A DNA stretch of 64,000 nt, from the NCBI GenBank assembly GCA_028283855.1, contig JAPWJX010000003.1:682001-746000 (forward strand), given 5' to 3'. Within the stretch, counting starts at the first letter, position 1, and each line of letters begins with the position of its first letter. Positions 8,216 to 16,953 of this stretch are shown one piece after another. The translations under genes and the position numbers were made by a program. Below the pieces are notes generated by a model. That model had not been told where the DNA came from, ran no database searches, and saw only the letters and a program-made list of their open reading frames with translations. This stretch comes from Verrucomicrobium sp. (GTDB taxonomy: Bacteria; Verrucomicrobiota; Verrucomicrobiia; Methylacidiphilales; GAS474).

Positions 8216-8824
8216 ATGATTCTTACGATTGACTCGAAAACGGTCGATCTTCCCCGTCAGCCGGACGAGGCCCTCACGGCCTACCTGGACCGCGTGGCCG
8301 ATCTGCTTATCAAAGAACACAGAAGCATCGGCACCTGCCTCATCGACGGCCAGGCTGTCACCCTCGATGCCCAGGGGCAGCGCCTCTTTGCCGGGGGGAA
8401 GGAGATGCAGGTGGAGTCGGTCCCCCTGCTGGTCGCCCTGCAGGCCAACATCGCCTTCCAATGCAACGCCCTCCGCCGCATGGAGGGGGAGTGCGAGACT
8501 CTCATCACCGACAGCCTCCTGGTGGAGCCCGTCAAGGTGGCCGCCGCCTGGAACGTCCTGTGCGAGGCGATCAAGGGCGGCGTCGAGTTCCTGCGCGTCC
8601 TGGAAGGCCTCCTCACGAAGGAGGAGGTCGACCTGATCGTCGACGACAAGCTGGCCAAGCTGGGCCAGGTCATGAAGGAGATCGCCGCCATCATGGCCAA
8701 GGGCGATGTGGTGGGCTTCTCCGACCAGCTGGAAATGCAGCTCCTTCCCTGGCTGGCCGACTTCCGGAAATTCCTGGAAGGGCAGGTGGAACGGGTGGAC
8801 GCCCTTATCGCCAAACAGCCTTAG
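8216..8824 (+). CDS. Uncharacterised protein between fliD and fliS
   Basis: A 202-residue, acidic, probably soluble helical protein without signal peptide or membrane segment. I do not recognise the family. The N-terminus (LTIDSKTVDLPRQPDEAL) looks like a short beta unit followed by helices; the C-terminal half is amphipathic helix with KEEVDLIVDDKLAKLGQVM. It starts at ATG 8216, 74 bases after fliD, and is followed by fliS after 18 bases. The location is that of a flagellar chaperone such as FliT, but no sequence motif confirms that. Confidence 0.6.
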   Translation: MILTIDSKTVDLPRQPDEALTAYLDRVADLLIKEHRSIGTCLIDGQAVTLDAQGQRLFAGGKEMQVESVPLLVALQANIAFQCNALRRMEGECETLITDSLLVEPVKVAAAWNVLCEAIKGGVEFLRVLEGLLTKEEVDLIVDDKLAKLGQVMKEIAAIMAKGDVVGFSDQLEMQLLPWLADFRKFLEGQVERVDALIAKQP

Positions 8825-8842
8825 AGCCAGCCTCCTCCCGCC

Positions 8843-9253
8843 ATGAACCCCGGCCGCGCCTACGTTTCCAACACCGTCAATTCCGCCACGCCGGGCCAGC
8901 TGATCGTCATGCTTTACGACGGCCTCATGCGCTTTGCGGGGGACGCCCGGGACGAGCTGGTGGCGGGCCGGACCGGCGCGGAACCGATCAGCCGCGCCAT
9001 CCGCATCCTGACCGAGCTGAGCCGCTGCCTGCGGCCGGATGCCTCCCCGGAGCTCTGCCGGAACCTGGCCAACCTCTACCAGTTCTACACCGTCGAGCTG
9101 TCCAAGGCGATGCACGAGCAGAAGCCGGAGCGGATCGACAAGATTATTCCCCTCATCCAGGAGTTGCGGGACGCCTGGCAGGTCGCCGAGGACAAGAACA
9201 GCGGCAACGAGACGGGCGACGCCCCGCCTCCTTCCGCGCCGCCCGCCGCATAG
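8843..9253 (+). CDS. fliS: Flagellin export chaperone FliS
   Basis: A 136-residue FliS, which binds the C-terminus of flagellin in the cytoplasm before export. Family features are the N-terminal AYVSNTVNSATPGQLIVMLYDG, shown here in part as TPGQLIVMLYDGLMRF, and the later LANLYQFY helix. The C-terminal tail is Pro/Ala-rich. It is the last gene of the fliD group and is followed by a probable terminator that overlaps its stop codon; argS converges on it. Confidence 0.92.
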   Translation: MNPGRAYVSNTVNSATPGQLIVMLYDGLMRFAGDARDELVAGRTGAEPISRAIRILTELSRCLRPDASPELCRNLANLYQFYTVELSKAMHEQKPERIDKIIPLIQELRDAWQVAEDKNSGNETGDAPPPSAPPAA

Positions 9254-9268
9254 CCGGCGCGGGCTTTT
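9241..9268 (+). terminator. Possible intrinsic terminator after fliS
   Basis: GCCCGC (9241-9246) and GCGGGC (9259-9264) can pair around a 12-base loop containing the fliS stop codon, followed by TTTT. The stem is short, so the call is tentative. Confidence 0.45.
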
Positions 9269-9271
9269 CCC

Positions 9272-11017
9272 TTACATTTCTTCCAGCACGCCGATGCCCA
9301 GGAGCTCCAGCCCCAGGGCCAGGGCCTGCGCCGTCAGGTCGCAGAGGGCCAGGCGGCTGGTCCGCGCGGGTTCCTCCGCCTTGAGGACGGGGCAGGCCTC
9401 GTAGAAGGCGTGGAAAGCCGTCGCCAGCTCGTAAAGGTAGATGCAGAGGAAGTGCGGGCGGTTCTCCGCCGCCGCCAGGCGCAGCGTCTCCCCCAGGGCC
9501 AGGAGCTTCTTGGCCAGCGCCCGCTCGGCGGGTTCCGCCAGGGTGACGGGCGTCTCCGGGGCGGGGGGGCGGACCTCCCCCTTGCGGAAGATGGAGCGGA
9601 TGCGGACGTAGGCGTTCTGCAGGTAAGGGGCGGTGTGGCCGTCGAAGGAGAGGAGCTTCGACCAGTTGAAGACGTAGTCGAGGTTCCGGTTCTGGCCCAG
9701 ATCGGCGTATTTGAGCGCGCCCAGGCCGACGACGCGGGCGATCTCCCGCCGCCGCGCCTCCGGCAGCTCCGGCCGCTTTTCCGTGATGAGGGCCAGGGCG
9801 CGGGACTCCGCCTCGTCCAGCAGCTCGCGCAGCTTGATGGGGCGCCCCTCCCGGGTCTTCAGCGGCTTCTTGTCCTCCCCCAGGATGGCGCCGAACCAGG
9901 CGTGCTCCAGGGCGCACTCCGGCAGGATGCCCCAGCGGCGGACGGTGGCGAAGACCTGCTGGAAGTGGAGCTGCTGGCGCCCGTCGGTGACGTAGATCAT
10001 GGCGTCGACGCCCCGCTCCGCGCGGAACTGGGCGGTGGCCAGGTCGGTGGTGCTGTAGAGGAAGGCCCCGTCCGACTTGCGGATGAGGAAGGGCTTGTCC
10101 TCCAGCTGCGCGTCGCCGTCGAAGAAGACGACCGTCGCCCCCTCGCTCTCGCGGGCGATGCCCTTGGACAAAAGCTCGGCGACCATCGGCTCCAGCCGCT
10201 CGTTGTAGGCGCTTTCCCCCAGCGTCTCGTCGAAGGAGATGTCCAGGCGGGCGTAAATCTTGTCCAGCTCCGCGCGCGTGGCGGCGACGAACTGGCGCCA
10301 GAGGGCCAGGTTCTCCGCGTCGCCCCGCTGGAGGGCGGCCAGCTCGCGGCGGGCCGCCTCGTCCAGGGCGGGATCGGTCTTCGCCTGCTCCGTGAAGGCC
10401 TGGTAGAGCTCCTCCAAAAAGCCGATGGGGTGCTCCGCCATGGCGGCGGCGGTCCCGGCGGGGTCCTTGGCCAGGGCCTCTTTGTAGCCGGAAAGGATCT
10501 TGCCGAACTGGGTGCCCCAGTCGCCCAGGTGGTTGTCCGTGACGACGTGGTGGCCCAGGAAGCGGTGGATGCGGGCCAGGGCCGCGCCCAGGACGTGGGT
10601 GCGGAGGTGGCCGACGTGCATCTCCTTGGCGATGTTCGGGCCGCCGTAGTCGATGACGACGCGGCGCGCGGCGGCGGCCGGGACGGGGTCGAGGCCGAGC
10701 CGCCCTTCGGCGCGGGCCTGGGCCACCGCCCGGTCCAGGTAGCTTTCCTTCAGGGTAAAGTTGAGGAAGCCGGGCCCGGCGATCTGCGGCGCGGCGGCCA
10801 CCGCGTCTTCTCCCAGGGCGGCGGCCAGCTCCGCGGCGACGTCCCGCGGCGGGCGGCCCAGGGCCTTTCCGGCGATCATCGCCACGTTGGCCTGAAAATC
10901 GCCGTGGCGGGGATCGGCGCACGGCTTGACCGTGGCGGCGGCGAAGGCTTCGGGGGGGAGGAGGGCCCCGGCGGCGGCCAGGACGCGCTCTTCCAAATGC
11001 TGTTGCGGCGATTTCAC
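9272..11017 (-). CDS. argS: Arginyl-tRNA synthetase
   Basis: A 581-residue class I aminoacyl-tRNA synthetase that charges tRNA-Arg. The N-terminal Add1-type domain is followed by the HIGH-type motif GGPNIAKEMHVGHLRTH near residue 130 and by the C-terminal anticodon-binding helices (RLALCDLTAQALALGLELLG). No canonical KMSKS is seen, which is normal for many ArgRS. Its start overlaps the stop of the upstream membrane gene by four bases, so the two are translationally coupled. Confidence 0.96.
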   Translation of the reverse strand: MKSPQQHLEERVLAAAGALLPPEAFAAATVKPCADPRHGDFQANVAMIAGKALGRPPRDVAAELAAALGEDAVAAAPQIAGPGFLNFTLKESYLDRAVAQARAEGRLGLDPVPAAAARRVVIDYGGPNIAKEMHVGHLRTHVLGAALARIHRFLGHHVVTDNHLGDWGTQFGKILSGYKEALAKDPAGTAAAMAEHPIGFLEELYQAFTEQAKTDPALDEAARRELAALQRGDAENLALWRQFVAATRAELDKIYARLDISFDETLGESAYNERLEPMVAELLSKGIARESEGATVVFFDGDAQLEDKPFLIRKSDGAFLYSTTDLATAQFRAERGVDAMIYVTDGRQQLHFQQVFATVRRWGILPECALEHAWFGAILGEDKKPLKTREGRPIKLRELLDEAESRALALITEKRPELPEARRREIARVVGLGALKYADLGQNRNLDYVFNWSKLLSFDGHTAPYLQNAYVRIRSIFRKGEVRPPAPETPVTLAEPAERALAKKLLALGETLRLAAAENRPHFLCIYLYELATAFHAFYEACPVLKAEEPARTSRLALCDLTAQALALGLELLGIGVLEEM

Positions 11018-11760
11018 CGCGCAGGTTTAGCGTGCGGATCGGCCAGGAGGCCAGAGAGAAACGAGGCGGTCCATCGCGCGCCGTGCCAAAGAGTCCGGCC
11101 CGTGGCGGCGTAGGCGTCCCACGCGTGGCCGCCCAGCTGGCGGAAGAAGTGGCCCCAGGAAACCCCGTGCAGGACGGAGAGGAGGCTGATCTCCACCGCC
11201 AGGAGATTGAGCAGGACGATGACGACCAGGGAAAAGAAAACCCCCTGGCCAGTCAGGTCGCTCTGCCCCGCGCCGATCATGCTCACCGTGAAGGTCAGGT
11301 GAAACCCCCACGTCAGCCCGATGCCGGCGTAGAACCACGGCGTGTAGGCCGCCAGCGGATGGTAGAAATCCGCCGTCCACCAGAGGCCGATGAGGAGGAG
11401 GGTGTAGACGGGGATGAAGTAGGGGGCCAGGGCGATGATCCAATTGCTCCGGTCGCTCACCACCATGCCGCCCCGGCTGGAGACCTGGAAGCGGTGGACG
11501 CGCCCCGCGTGGAGGTAGACGGCCAGGGCGTGCGTCAGCTCGTGGCCGAAGACGTAAATCCAGAGCGGCCGGGGCAGCGCCGCGTAGAGGAGGAGCCAGG
11601 CCGCCAGCCCGCCGCCGACCGACCAGCACCACGCCAGCTTCCACTCCCCCGAGTTCCAGAGCGCCTGGAAAAGCTCGACGAGGCTCCATCCCGCCGCCGC
11701 CGTCAGGGGCAAAAGGAGCAGGGCGATGCCCCAGCGGAGGAGGCGAAGAGAAAGGGGCAT
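11014..11760 (-). CDS. Membrane protein with HExxH zinc-protease motif (M50-like)
   Basis: A 248-residue protein with five to six hydrophobic segments. The motif HELTH at residues 73-77 lies at the end of a membrane helix, as in site-2-type intramembrane metalloproteases, and is followed by a beta-strand region (VHRFQVSSRGGMV). A second ligand motif of the NPxxD type is not obvious, so catalytic activity is uncertain. It is divergent from rpsT and overlaps argS by four bases. I read it as M50-like on the HExxH motif and topology only. Confidence 0.6.
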   Translation of the reverse strand: MPLSLRLLRWGIALLLLPLTAAAGWSLVELFQALWNSGEWKLAWCWSVGGGLAAWLLLYAALPRPLWIYVFGHELTHALAVYLHAGRVHRFQVSSRGGMVVSDRSNWIIALAPYFIPVYTLLLIGLWWTADFYHPLAAYTPWFYAGIGLTWGFHLTFTVSMIGAGQSDLTGQGVFFSLVVIVLLNLLAVEISLLSVLHGVSWGHFFRQLGGHAWDAYAATGRTLWHGARWTASFLSGLLADPHAKPAR

Positions 11761-11779
11761 GGGGGGAGGGAGCGAAGGC

Positions 11780-11807
11780 TTGACTTGATCTATGGCGGAC
11801 CTAGCGT
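11780..11807 (+). promoter_or_regulatory. Possible housekeeping promoter of rpsT
   Basis: TTGACT (11780-11785) and TAGCGT (11802-11807) are separated by 16 bases and end 10 bases before the rpsT ATG. The -35 is good; the -10 is poor. Confidence 0.35.
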
Positions 11808-11816
11808 TAGCGCCCT

Positions 11817-12167
11817 ATGGCTAATATCCGTTCGGCGGCAAAACAAGCTCGAAAAGCGACCCGTCGCCGCTCCCTTAACCGGCAGGCCCATGACCTCATT
11901 CGTCAGGCCGCCAAGAAGATCAAGAACCTCGTCAAAGAGGGCAAGCAAGACGAGGCCAAGGGCCTCCTCTCCGATTACCAGTCCCAGGTCGACCGCGCCG
12001 CCAAGGTGGGCCGCCTGAAGGGCAACACCGCTTCCCGCCGCAAGAGCCGTCTGGCCCGCCTCTTCTCCCCGAAGAAGGAAGCCGCCGCTCCCGCTCCCGC
12101 CGCGCCGAAAAAGGCCGCCGCGAAGAAGCCCGCTGCCAAGAAGAAGCTGGCTCCCAAAAAGAAGTAA
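11817..12167 (+). CDS. rpsT: 30S ribosomal protein S20
   Basis: A 116-residue S20, a primary 16S rRNA-binding protein. The S20 core occupies about residues 1-86 (MANIRSAAKQARKATRRR, then VGRLKGNTASRRKSRLARL). It is followed by a 30-residue Lys/Ala/Pro-rich tail (KKAAAKKPAAKKK) that enteric S20 lacks and that is common in some high-GC and PVC bacteria. A small gene follows after four bases and shares a terminator. Confidence 0.96.
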   Translation: MANIRSAAKQARKATRRRSLNRQAHDLIRQAAKKIKNLVKEGKQDEAKGLLSDYQSQVDRAAKVGRLKGNTASRRKSRLARLFSPKKEAAAPAPAAPKKAAAKKPAAKKKLAPKKK

Positions 12168-12171
12168 GGCC

Positions 12172-12357
12172 ATGCACGGCACCTTTTTCACTTTCTGGGA
12201 CCAGCAGCGTCAGGCTCGGGAAGCTCGGGAAGCCGGTGCCAGCGAGGCCGCGGCGAAGAAAGACTTCAAGGGCATCCTGGCCGACGCCAAGCGCGTCCGG
12301 GAAGTCTTTGCCCATCGTCCCGCCTCTCCCGCTCCCTCCCAGGAACGGGTTTCCTAA
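12172..12357 (+). CDS. Small hypothetical protein downstream of rpsT
   Basis: Sixty-one residues, charged and Ala-rich, starting MHGTFFTFWDQQRQ and continuing with a helical stretch (AKKDFKGILADAKRVREVF). No family is recognised. It begins four bases after the rpsT stop and ends just before a good intrinsic terminator, so it is most likely expressed with rpsT. Confidence 0.5.
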   Translation: MHGTFFTFWDQQRQAREAREAGASEAAAKKDFKGILADAKRVREVFAHRPASPAPSQERVS

Positions 12358-12364
12358 AGTTTTT

Positions 12365-12394
12365 GCCGTTTTTCTCAAAAAACGGCTTTTCTTT
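12365..12394 (+). terminator. Intrinsic terminator of the rpsT unit
   Basis: GCCGTTTTT and AAAAAACGGC form a stem around CTC, followed immediately by TTTTCTTT. It lies eight bases after the stop of the small gene behind rpsT. Confidence 0.85.
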
Positions 12395-12424
12395 GGAGAA
12401 ATAGTCTACTAAATCTATCGAACT

Positions 12425-12604
12425 ATGGAAACCCCTTCGGCTTATCCTCAACCGCAGCGTGAAGTGCCCTCCACCCCGGAGGCGGCGCGGGCCGCCCTGG
12501 CCAAGCGGGACAGCCTGCGCGGATTTCCTTCCCGGCGCGCCCAACGGCGGGCGGAGTGGGAGTCCCGGTCTTACGACCGGCGCGGCATCTCGATCACCGA
12601 TTGA
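12425..12604 (+). CDS. Small hypothetical protein before lgt
   Basis: Fifty-nine residues starting METPSAYPQPQREVP, rich in Arg, Ala and Pro and ending YDRRGISITD. The frame is clean, uses the same GC-rich third positions as its neighbours, and ends 25 bases before lgt. It follows the rpsT terminator, so it needs its own promoter. No family or ribosome site is recognised. Confidence 0.4.
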   Translation: METPSAYPQPQREVPSTPEAARAALAKRDSLRGFPSRRAQRRAEWESRSYDRRGISITD

Positions 12605-12629
12605 TTTTTAAGTCGGCGGCGGGCGGGGA

Positions 12630-13463
12630 ATGTGGTCCCTTGGAGGGGACGTGCCCTTCCTCGCCTATTACGTCGATACCTTAAGCCCCTTCCTGGTCGA
12701 ATTCGGCCATGGCCTGGGGCTTCGTTACTACAGCCTGGCCTACCTGCTGGGCTTTCTTTTTCTCTACGCCGGGCTCCACTTCCAGGCCCGGCGCGGTTAC
12801 CTGCCGCTGAAGGCGGCGGAGGTGGACGACCTGGTGGTCTGGCTGGCCCTGGCCGGGGTGATCGGGGGCGGGCGGCTGGGCTATTGCCTCTTCTACGACT
12901 TTGGGACCACGTGGCGGGAGCCGTGGACGATCTTCGAGCTCTGGCGCGGCGGCATGGCCAGCCACGGCGGGGTGATCGGGGTGATCCTCGTCATGCTCGT
13001 TTTCGCCCGGAAGCACCACATCCGCTTCTACACGCTGGCCGACGCGGCGGCGCTCTGCACGCCGGTCGGCCTGGGGCTGGGGCGGATCGCCAATTTCTTC
13101 AACGGGGAACTGTGGGGCCGTCCGGCGACCGTGCCGTGGGCCGTCATTTTTCCGAAGGCCCCGTGGGTCGGCGGCGTGCCGGTGCCGCGCCACCCCTCGC
13201 AGATCTACGAGGCGCTGCTGGAGGGCGTCGTCCTGTTCACCGTGCTCTTCCTCGTCCGCCGCGCGACGCGGCGGGAGGGCGCCGTCGCGCTGGCCTTCAT
13301 GGCGATTTACGGCATCGTCCGCATCGTCGGGGAGTGCTTCCGCGAGCCTGACGCGCCGATCGGGTACTACTTCGGCTTTATCACCCAGGGCCAGCTGCTG
13401 TCGGTCGGCATGATCGCCGCGGCGGGAATTCTCGCGCTGCTCGAATTCAAGCGGCGCCGCTAG
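12630..13463 (+). CDS. lgt: Prolipoprotein diacylglyceryl transferase
   Basis: A 277-residue inner-membrane enzyme that transfers diacylglycerol from phosphatidylglycerol to the lipobox cysteine of prolipoproteins. Seven hydrophobic segments are visible. The Lgt signature GRIANFFNGELWGR lies near residue 150, with MASHGGVIG before it and RHPSQIYEALLEG after it. At least two lipobox proteins are encoded in the window (22903-23646 and 31914-32375). It is followed by the large palindrome. Confidence 0.96.
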   Translation: MWSLGGDVPFLAYYVDTLSPFLVEFGHGLGLRYYSLAYLLGFLFLYAGLHFQARRGYLPLKAAEVDDLVVWLALAGVIGGGRLGYCLFYDFGTTWREPWTIFELWRGGMASHGGVIGVILVMLVFARKHHIRFYTLADAAALCTPVGLGLGRIANFFNGELWGRPATVPWAVIFPKAPWVGGVPVPRHPSQIYEALLEGVVLFTVLFLVRRATRREGAVALAFMAIYGIVRIVGECFREPDAPIGYYFGFITQGQLLSVGMIAAAGILALLEFKRRR

Positions 13464-13465
13464 AG

Positions 13466-13982
13466 CCGGACGGACTGGCCATCGCGCAAGGGCCGGGCCG
13501 ACGAGGCGGGGAGGTCCAGGAGGGGGCGCCCGCCCCCTCATGCGTCTGTAAACATCCCGCTTCCGGTGGGCAACGCGTTGGCGCTGGCGCGGGAAATGGG
13601 AGTCCCTTCGGTGGCTTCCTGTCGTAGGACAGGACTTATGGCCGCCGCGTTCCGTTCCGGCTCAGTTGAGTGCGTCGGCTCTTTCCCCTGGAATAGGTGT
13701 CGTCCTTCCGGCTTCTTTTTCGCCCGGCGGGCCGCTGCCGGGGCGGACTCACCTCCTACGGACCGGCGTGCCCCGACCCGCAGACCGGAGACGGTGTCCC
13801 AAGGCCCAGGCCACCCAAGGAGTCAGGAAGCGAACTAGGGACCCAAATTTACCGCGCCAGCGCCAGCGCGCCGCCTGCAGGACGGAGGTTTCACAGACGC
13901 AAGGGGGGCGCAGCCCCCCTTGGATCCCCGCTCCTTCCGGGACGACGTTGAGTCGCCCCGGAAGGATGGCCAATCGGTCCGG
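13466..13982. repeat. Imperfect ~517-bp palindrome between convergent genes
   Basis: This gap has no convincing gene. Its two halves are divergent copies of one element in opposite orientation, centred near 13723. Matching landmarks, each read inward: CCGGACNGANTGGCCATC at 13466 and, on the other strand, at 13982; a G/C hairpin at 13520-13539 and at 13901-13921; TGCGTCTGTNAAAC at 13541 and on the other strand at 13901; GCGCTGGCGCTGGCGCGG then AAAT; GTCCCT; GCTTCCTG. Each half lies just past the 3' end of its neighbouring gene (lgt on +, ABC exporter on -), so both genes see it in the same orientation. It may be a nested terminator region, a mobile palindrome, or two convergent RNAs. Confidence 0.7.
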
Positions 13983-13998
13983 GTGCGCCCGGAGGGTT

Positions 13999-15740
13999 CT
14001 AAGCGAACGCCGCGTCTTCCAGCAGGTCGGCGCGCTGGGCGGTGGCCAGGCGCGCGTAGAGGCCGCCTTGCGCCAGGAGTTCGGCGTGGGTCCCCTTTTC
14101 CAGGATGCGCCCTTCCTTGAGGACGACGATGAGGTCGGCCCGGCGGACGGTCGAAAGGCGGTGGGCGATGATGAAGGAGGTCCGCCCCTGGAGCAGGTGC
14201 TCCAAGGCGTCCTGGATCAGCTTCTCCGTCACGGTGTCGACGCTCGCCGTCGCCTCGTCGAGGATGAGGATCGGCGGGTCCTTGAGCAGCGCGCGGGCGA
14301 TGGCCAGGCGCTGCTTTTCCCCCACGCTCAGTTTCACGCCGCGCTCGCCCACCTCGGTGTCGTAGCCCTGGGGCAGCTTGTCGATGAAGAGGTCGGCGTG
14401 GGCGGCCTGCGCGGCGGCGCGCAGGGAGGTGTCGTCCGCCTCGGCGCGGCCGATTTGCAGGTTGTGCCGGACGGTGGTGTTGAAGAGGAAGCTCTCCTGC
14501 GTGACCAGGCCGATCTGCGCGCGCAGCGCGGCCAGGGAGTAGGAGTGGGCGTCCTTCCCGTCGATCTCGACCGTCCCTTCCGTCGCCTCGTAGAAGCGGG
14601 GCAAGAGGCTGACCAGGGTCGTCTTCCCCGCGCCGGTGGGACCGACGAGGGCGACAGTCATGCCGGGCTCCACTTCCAGGTCGATGCCGTGCAGGACCGG
14701 CCGCCCGGTTTGGTAGGAGAAGCCGACGTTCTTGAAAACGATGCGGCCTTTCAGGCGCGGCGCGGGTTCCAGCCGCGCGGCGTAGGGCTCCTCCGGCGTG
14801 TCGATGATCTGGAAGACGCGCTCGGCGGCGGGCCGGGCCGACTGCCACATGTCTGGTTGAGCTGATGGAGCTTCCCCACCGGGTCGTAGAACATGCCGAC
14901 GTAGAGGAGGAACTCGACGAGCTGGCCGGCGGTGAACTGCCCGGCCAGGACGTCCCGCCCGCCGACGGCCAGGACGATGAGGGTGCCCAGCGCGCCCAGG
15001 AAATTCATCGCCGGGTTGTAGAGCGCCCAGACGTGCATGACCCAGAGCTGCGTGGTGCGGACTTCCTCCGCGGCGGCGGCGAAGCGGCGGCCCTCCTCGT
15101 CCTCGCGGGCGTAGGACTTGATCTGGCGGATGCCCTGGAGGTTGTCCAGGAGGAGGGAGTTCATCGCGCTGGCCGCGCGGCGCTGCGCCCGGTAGCGGTC
15201 CGGGGTGGAGGAGTAGAGCCACGCGCCCAGGCCGATGAGGGGGAGCGGCAGGAGCATCCAGGCGGCCAGGGCCGGGTTCTGGCGGAAGAGAAGGAAGCCG
15301 ATGCCGCCGATTTGGAGCAGGGAGATGGCCCCCTGCTCGATGCCGTCGATGAGGACCCGCTCCACGCTGATGACGTCCTCGCTCACGCGGGTGACCAGGT
15401 CGCCGGTGGCGCGCTGCTCGAACCACGGGAGGGGGAGGCGCTGGAGGGCGTCGTAGAGCTGGCAGCGCAGGTCGCGGACGACGTTCTGCTCGTAGGAATT
15501 GTTCAGCCGGATGCGCAGGCTGTTGAAGGCGTCGCGGGCGAAGAAGGCGGCGGCGATGGCCAGGACGTAGGGCCAGAGCTTCCCTGGGTGGTGGGCGACC
15601 AGGACGCGGTCGACGATGAGGCCCGTCGCCTTCGGAAAGACGAAGGCGGCCAGGGTGGTGAGGACGGCGCAGAGGAAGGTCGCCGCGGCCAGGCCCGGAT
15701 AACGGCGGAGGTAGCGGAAGACCCGCAGGACGGAGGACAT
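13999..15740 (-). CDS. ABC exporter (membrane domain plus ATPase), interrupted by a frameshift
   Basis: This is an MsbA-like half-transporter of about 580 residues split by a frameshift near 14850. The N-terminal frame (from ATG 15740) gives the six-helix membrane domain up to GKLHQLNQ. The other frame continues MWQSARPAAERVFQIID and the ATPase: Walker A GPTGAGKTT, signature LSVGEKQR (variant of LSGGQ), Walker B ILILDEATASVD, and the H-loop IIAHRLSTV. The join reads CAGACATGTGG; removing AC, or adding one base, restores a continuous protein. Either the gene is newly broken or the base call is wrong. Substrate unknown; lipid or drug export is typical of the family. Confidence 0.85.
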
Positions 15741-15772
15741 TCCGCCTAATCTACGGGAACGCGCGGGGGCCG

Positions 15773-16204
15773 CTACTTTTTCTTGGCGGGCGCGCTCTTC
15801 TTGGCCGGGGACTCGTTGAGGAGCTTGAGGGCTTTGGCCACGTTGGAGGGGCGGAGGACCAGGAGGCCGTTCTTGGAGGAGGGCGGGGTGGCGCAGTAGA
15901 CGTATTCGATGTTCACGCCGCCCTTGGCCAGGGTGTTGGCGATCTGGGAGAGGCTGCCGGGGCGGTTCTGCCCTTCGAAGAGGATGACCTCGTTCTCCAC
16001 GACCAGGGTGCCGTGGGCTTCCAGCGCGCGGAGGGCGGCCTGCGGCTTGTCGACGATCAGGCGGATGACGACGTGGTCGACGGTGTCGGAGGTGGTGAGG
16101 GCGTGGATGTTGATTCCGGCCTTGGCCAAAAGGTCGCAGACGTCGCAGAGCGCGCCGGGGCGGTTGGCCAGGAAGATCGCCAGCTGGGTGCCGATGTGGG
16201 TCAT
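15773..16204 (-). CDS. Tandem ACT-domain protein
   Basis: A 143-residue protein with two ACT domains: the first starts TQLAIFLANRPGALCDVCDLL and the second EVILFEGQNRPGSLSQIANTL, each in the beta-alpha-beta-beta-alpha-beta pattern that binds amino acids. The C-terminus has a Lys/Ala tail (PAKKSAPAKKK). The ATG at 16204 overlaps the stop of the preceding gene. Tandem ACT proteins of this size are often amino-acid-responsive regulators; downstream of gltB this suggests sensing of an amino acid, which is inference. Confidence 0.8.
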   Translation of the reverse strand: MTHIGTQLAIFLANRPGALCDVCDLLAKAGINIHALTTSDTVDHVVIRLIVDKPQAALRALEAHGTLVVENEVILFEGQNRPGSLSQIANTLAKGGVNIEYVYCATPPSSKNGLLVLRPSNVAKALKLLNESPAKKSAPAKKK

Positions 16205-16947
16205 TTGATTTTTTCGGGTTGGGGGGAGAGGGGGGTGGCGGAGCCGCGCCGGTCGGGGAAGGGGGCCTCGTTCCAGGGGACCTTCGGCTGCGACGGCGGG
16301 GCGGCGTGGCGGTTGTCGGAGACGCGCTCGCCGCGGATGACGCGGGGGAGGTCGACGACCGCGCCGCTGTCGGCGCGCGAGTTGAGGAACCGGGCGCGGC
16401 CCGCGATGCGGGCGCCGTCGGTGACGACGGACTGGTGGACCTCGGTCAGGTATTCGCTGTCCGTGTCGCCGATGACTTCGGCGGCGTGGTCGAGGGCCGA
16501 CTTGGAGATCCGCATCAGGCCGCGGACGCGGACGCCCTCGCCCAGGGTGGACTGCCAGATGTGGCCCCGGGCGGTCACGTCGGCCTCGCGCAGTTTGGCC
16601 CGTTCCAGGCCGAGGCTCTCCGTGGTGCCGACGGCCCCGTAAAGGTGCTTGGCGGGCAGGACGGAGACGTGGGAGGAGGCGATGACGGTGCCCTGCCGGG
16701 CGATGACGCCGGGCCCGACGAAGGAGGGGCCTTCGACGCGGGCGTCCTCGGAAAGGTAGGTTTCCTCGCCGCAGATGATCGCCTCGGCGTCGGCGTGGAC
16801 GCCGGGGCCGACGGAGGCCGACTGGTGGACCCACGCGCCGGGGCTTTGGTCCGGGTTCACGTGACGCCGCCACTCGGCGGGGGCGAAGTGGACGTCCGGC
16901 CCGGCGAGCTGCCGGAGGCGCTGGTGGAGGACGTCGATCTCGCTCAC
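16201..16947 (-). CDS. Hexapeptide/beta-helix-like protein of unknown function (paralogue A)
   Basis: A 248-residue protein with Val/Gly/Ala-rich imperfect six-residue periodicity (SASVGPGVHADAEAIICG, YLSEDARVEGPSFVGPGV) that suggests a left-handed beta-helix, as in acyltransferases and adaptor proteins. No catalytic residues are evident. The motif WRRHVNPDQSPGAWV and the later LSEDARVEGP recur, altered, in the protein at 24845-25579, so the two are paralogues. It lies six bases after gltB and overlaps the ACT gene, forming an operon gltB - this gene - ACT. Confidence 0.6.
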   Translation of the reverse strand: MSEIDVLHQRLRQLAGPDVHFAPAEWRRHVNPDQSPGAWVHQSASVGPGVHADAEAIICGEETYLSEDARVEGPSFVGPGVIARQGTVIASSHVSVLPAKHLYGAVGTTESLGLERAKLREADVTARGHIWQSTLGEGVRVRGLMRISKSALDHAAEVIGDTDSEYLTEVHQSVVTDGARIAGRARFLNSRADSGAVVDLPRVIRGERVSDNRHAAPPSQPKVPWNEAPFPDRRGSATPLSPQPEKIK

Positions 16948-16953
16948 GATGGG

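Noticed and set aside
13464-13998. tmRNA, RNase P RNA, 6S RNA or cobalamin riboswitch in the lgt-ABC gap
   Set aside because: Looked for their conserved cores on both strands and found none; the palindromic arrangement explains the visible structure better.
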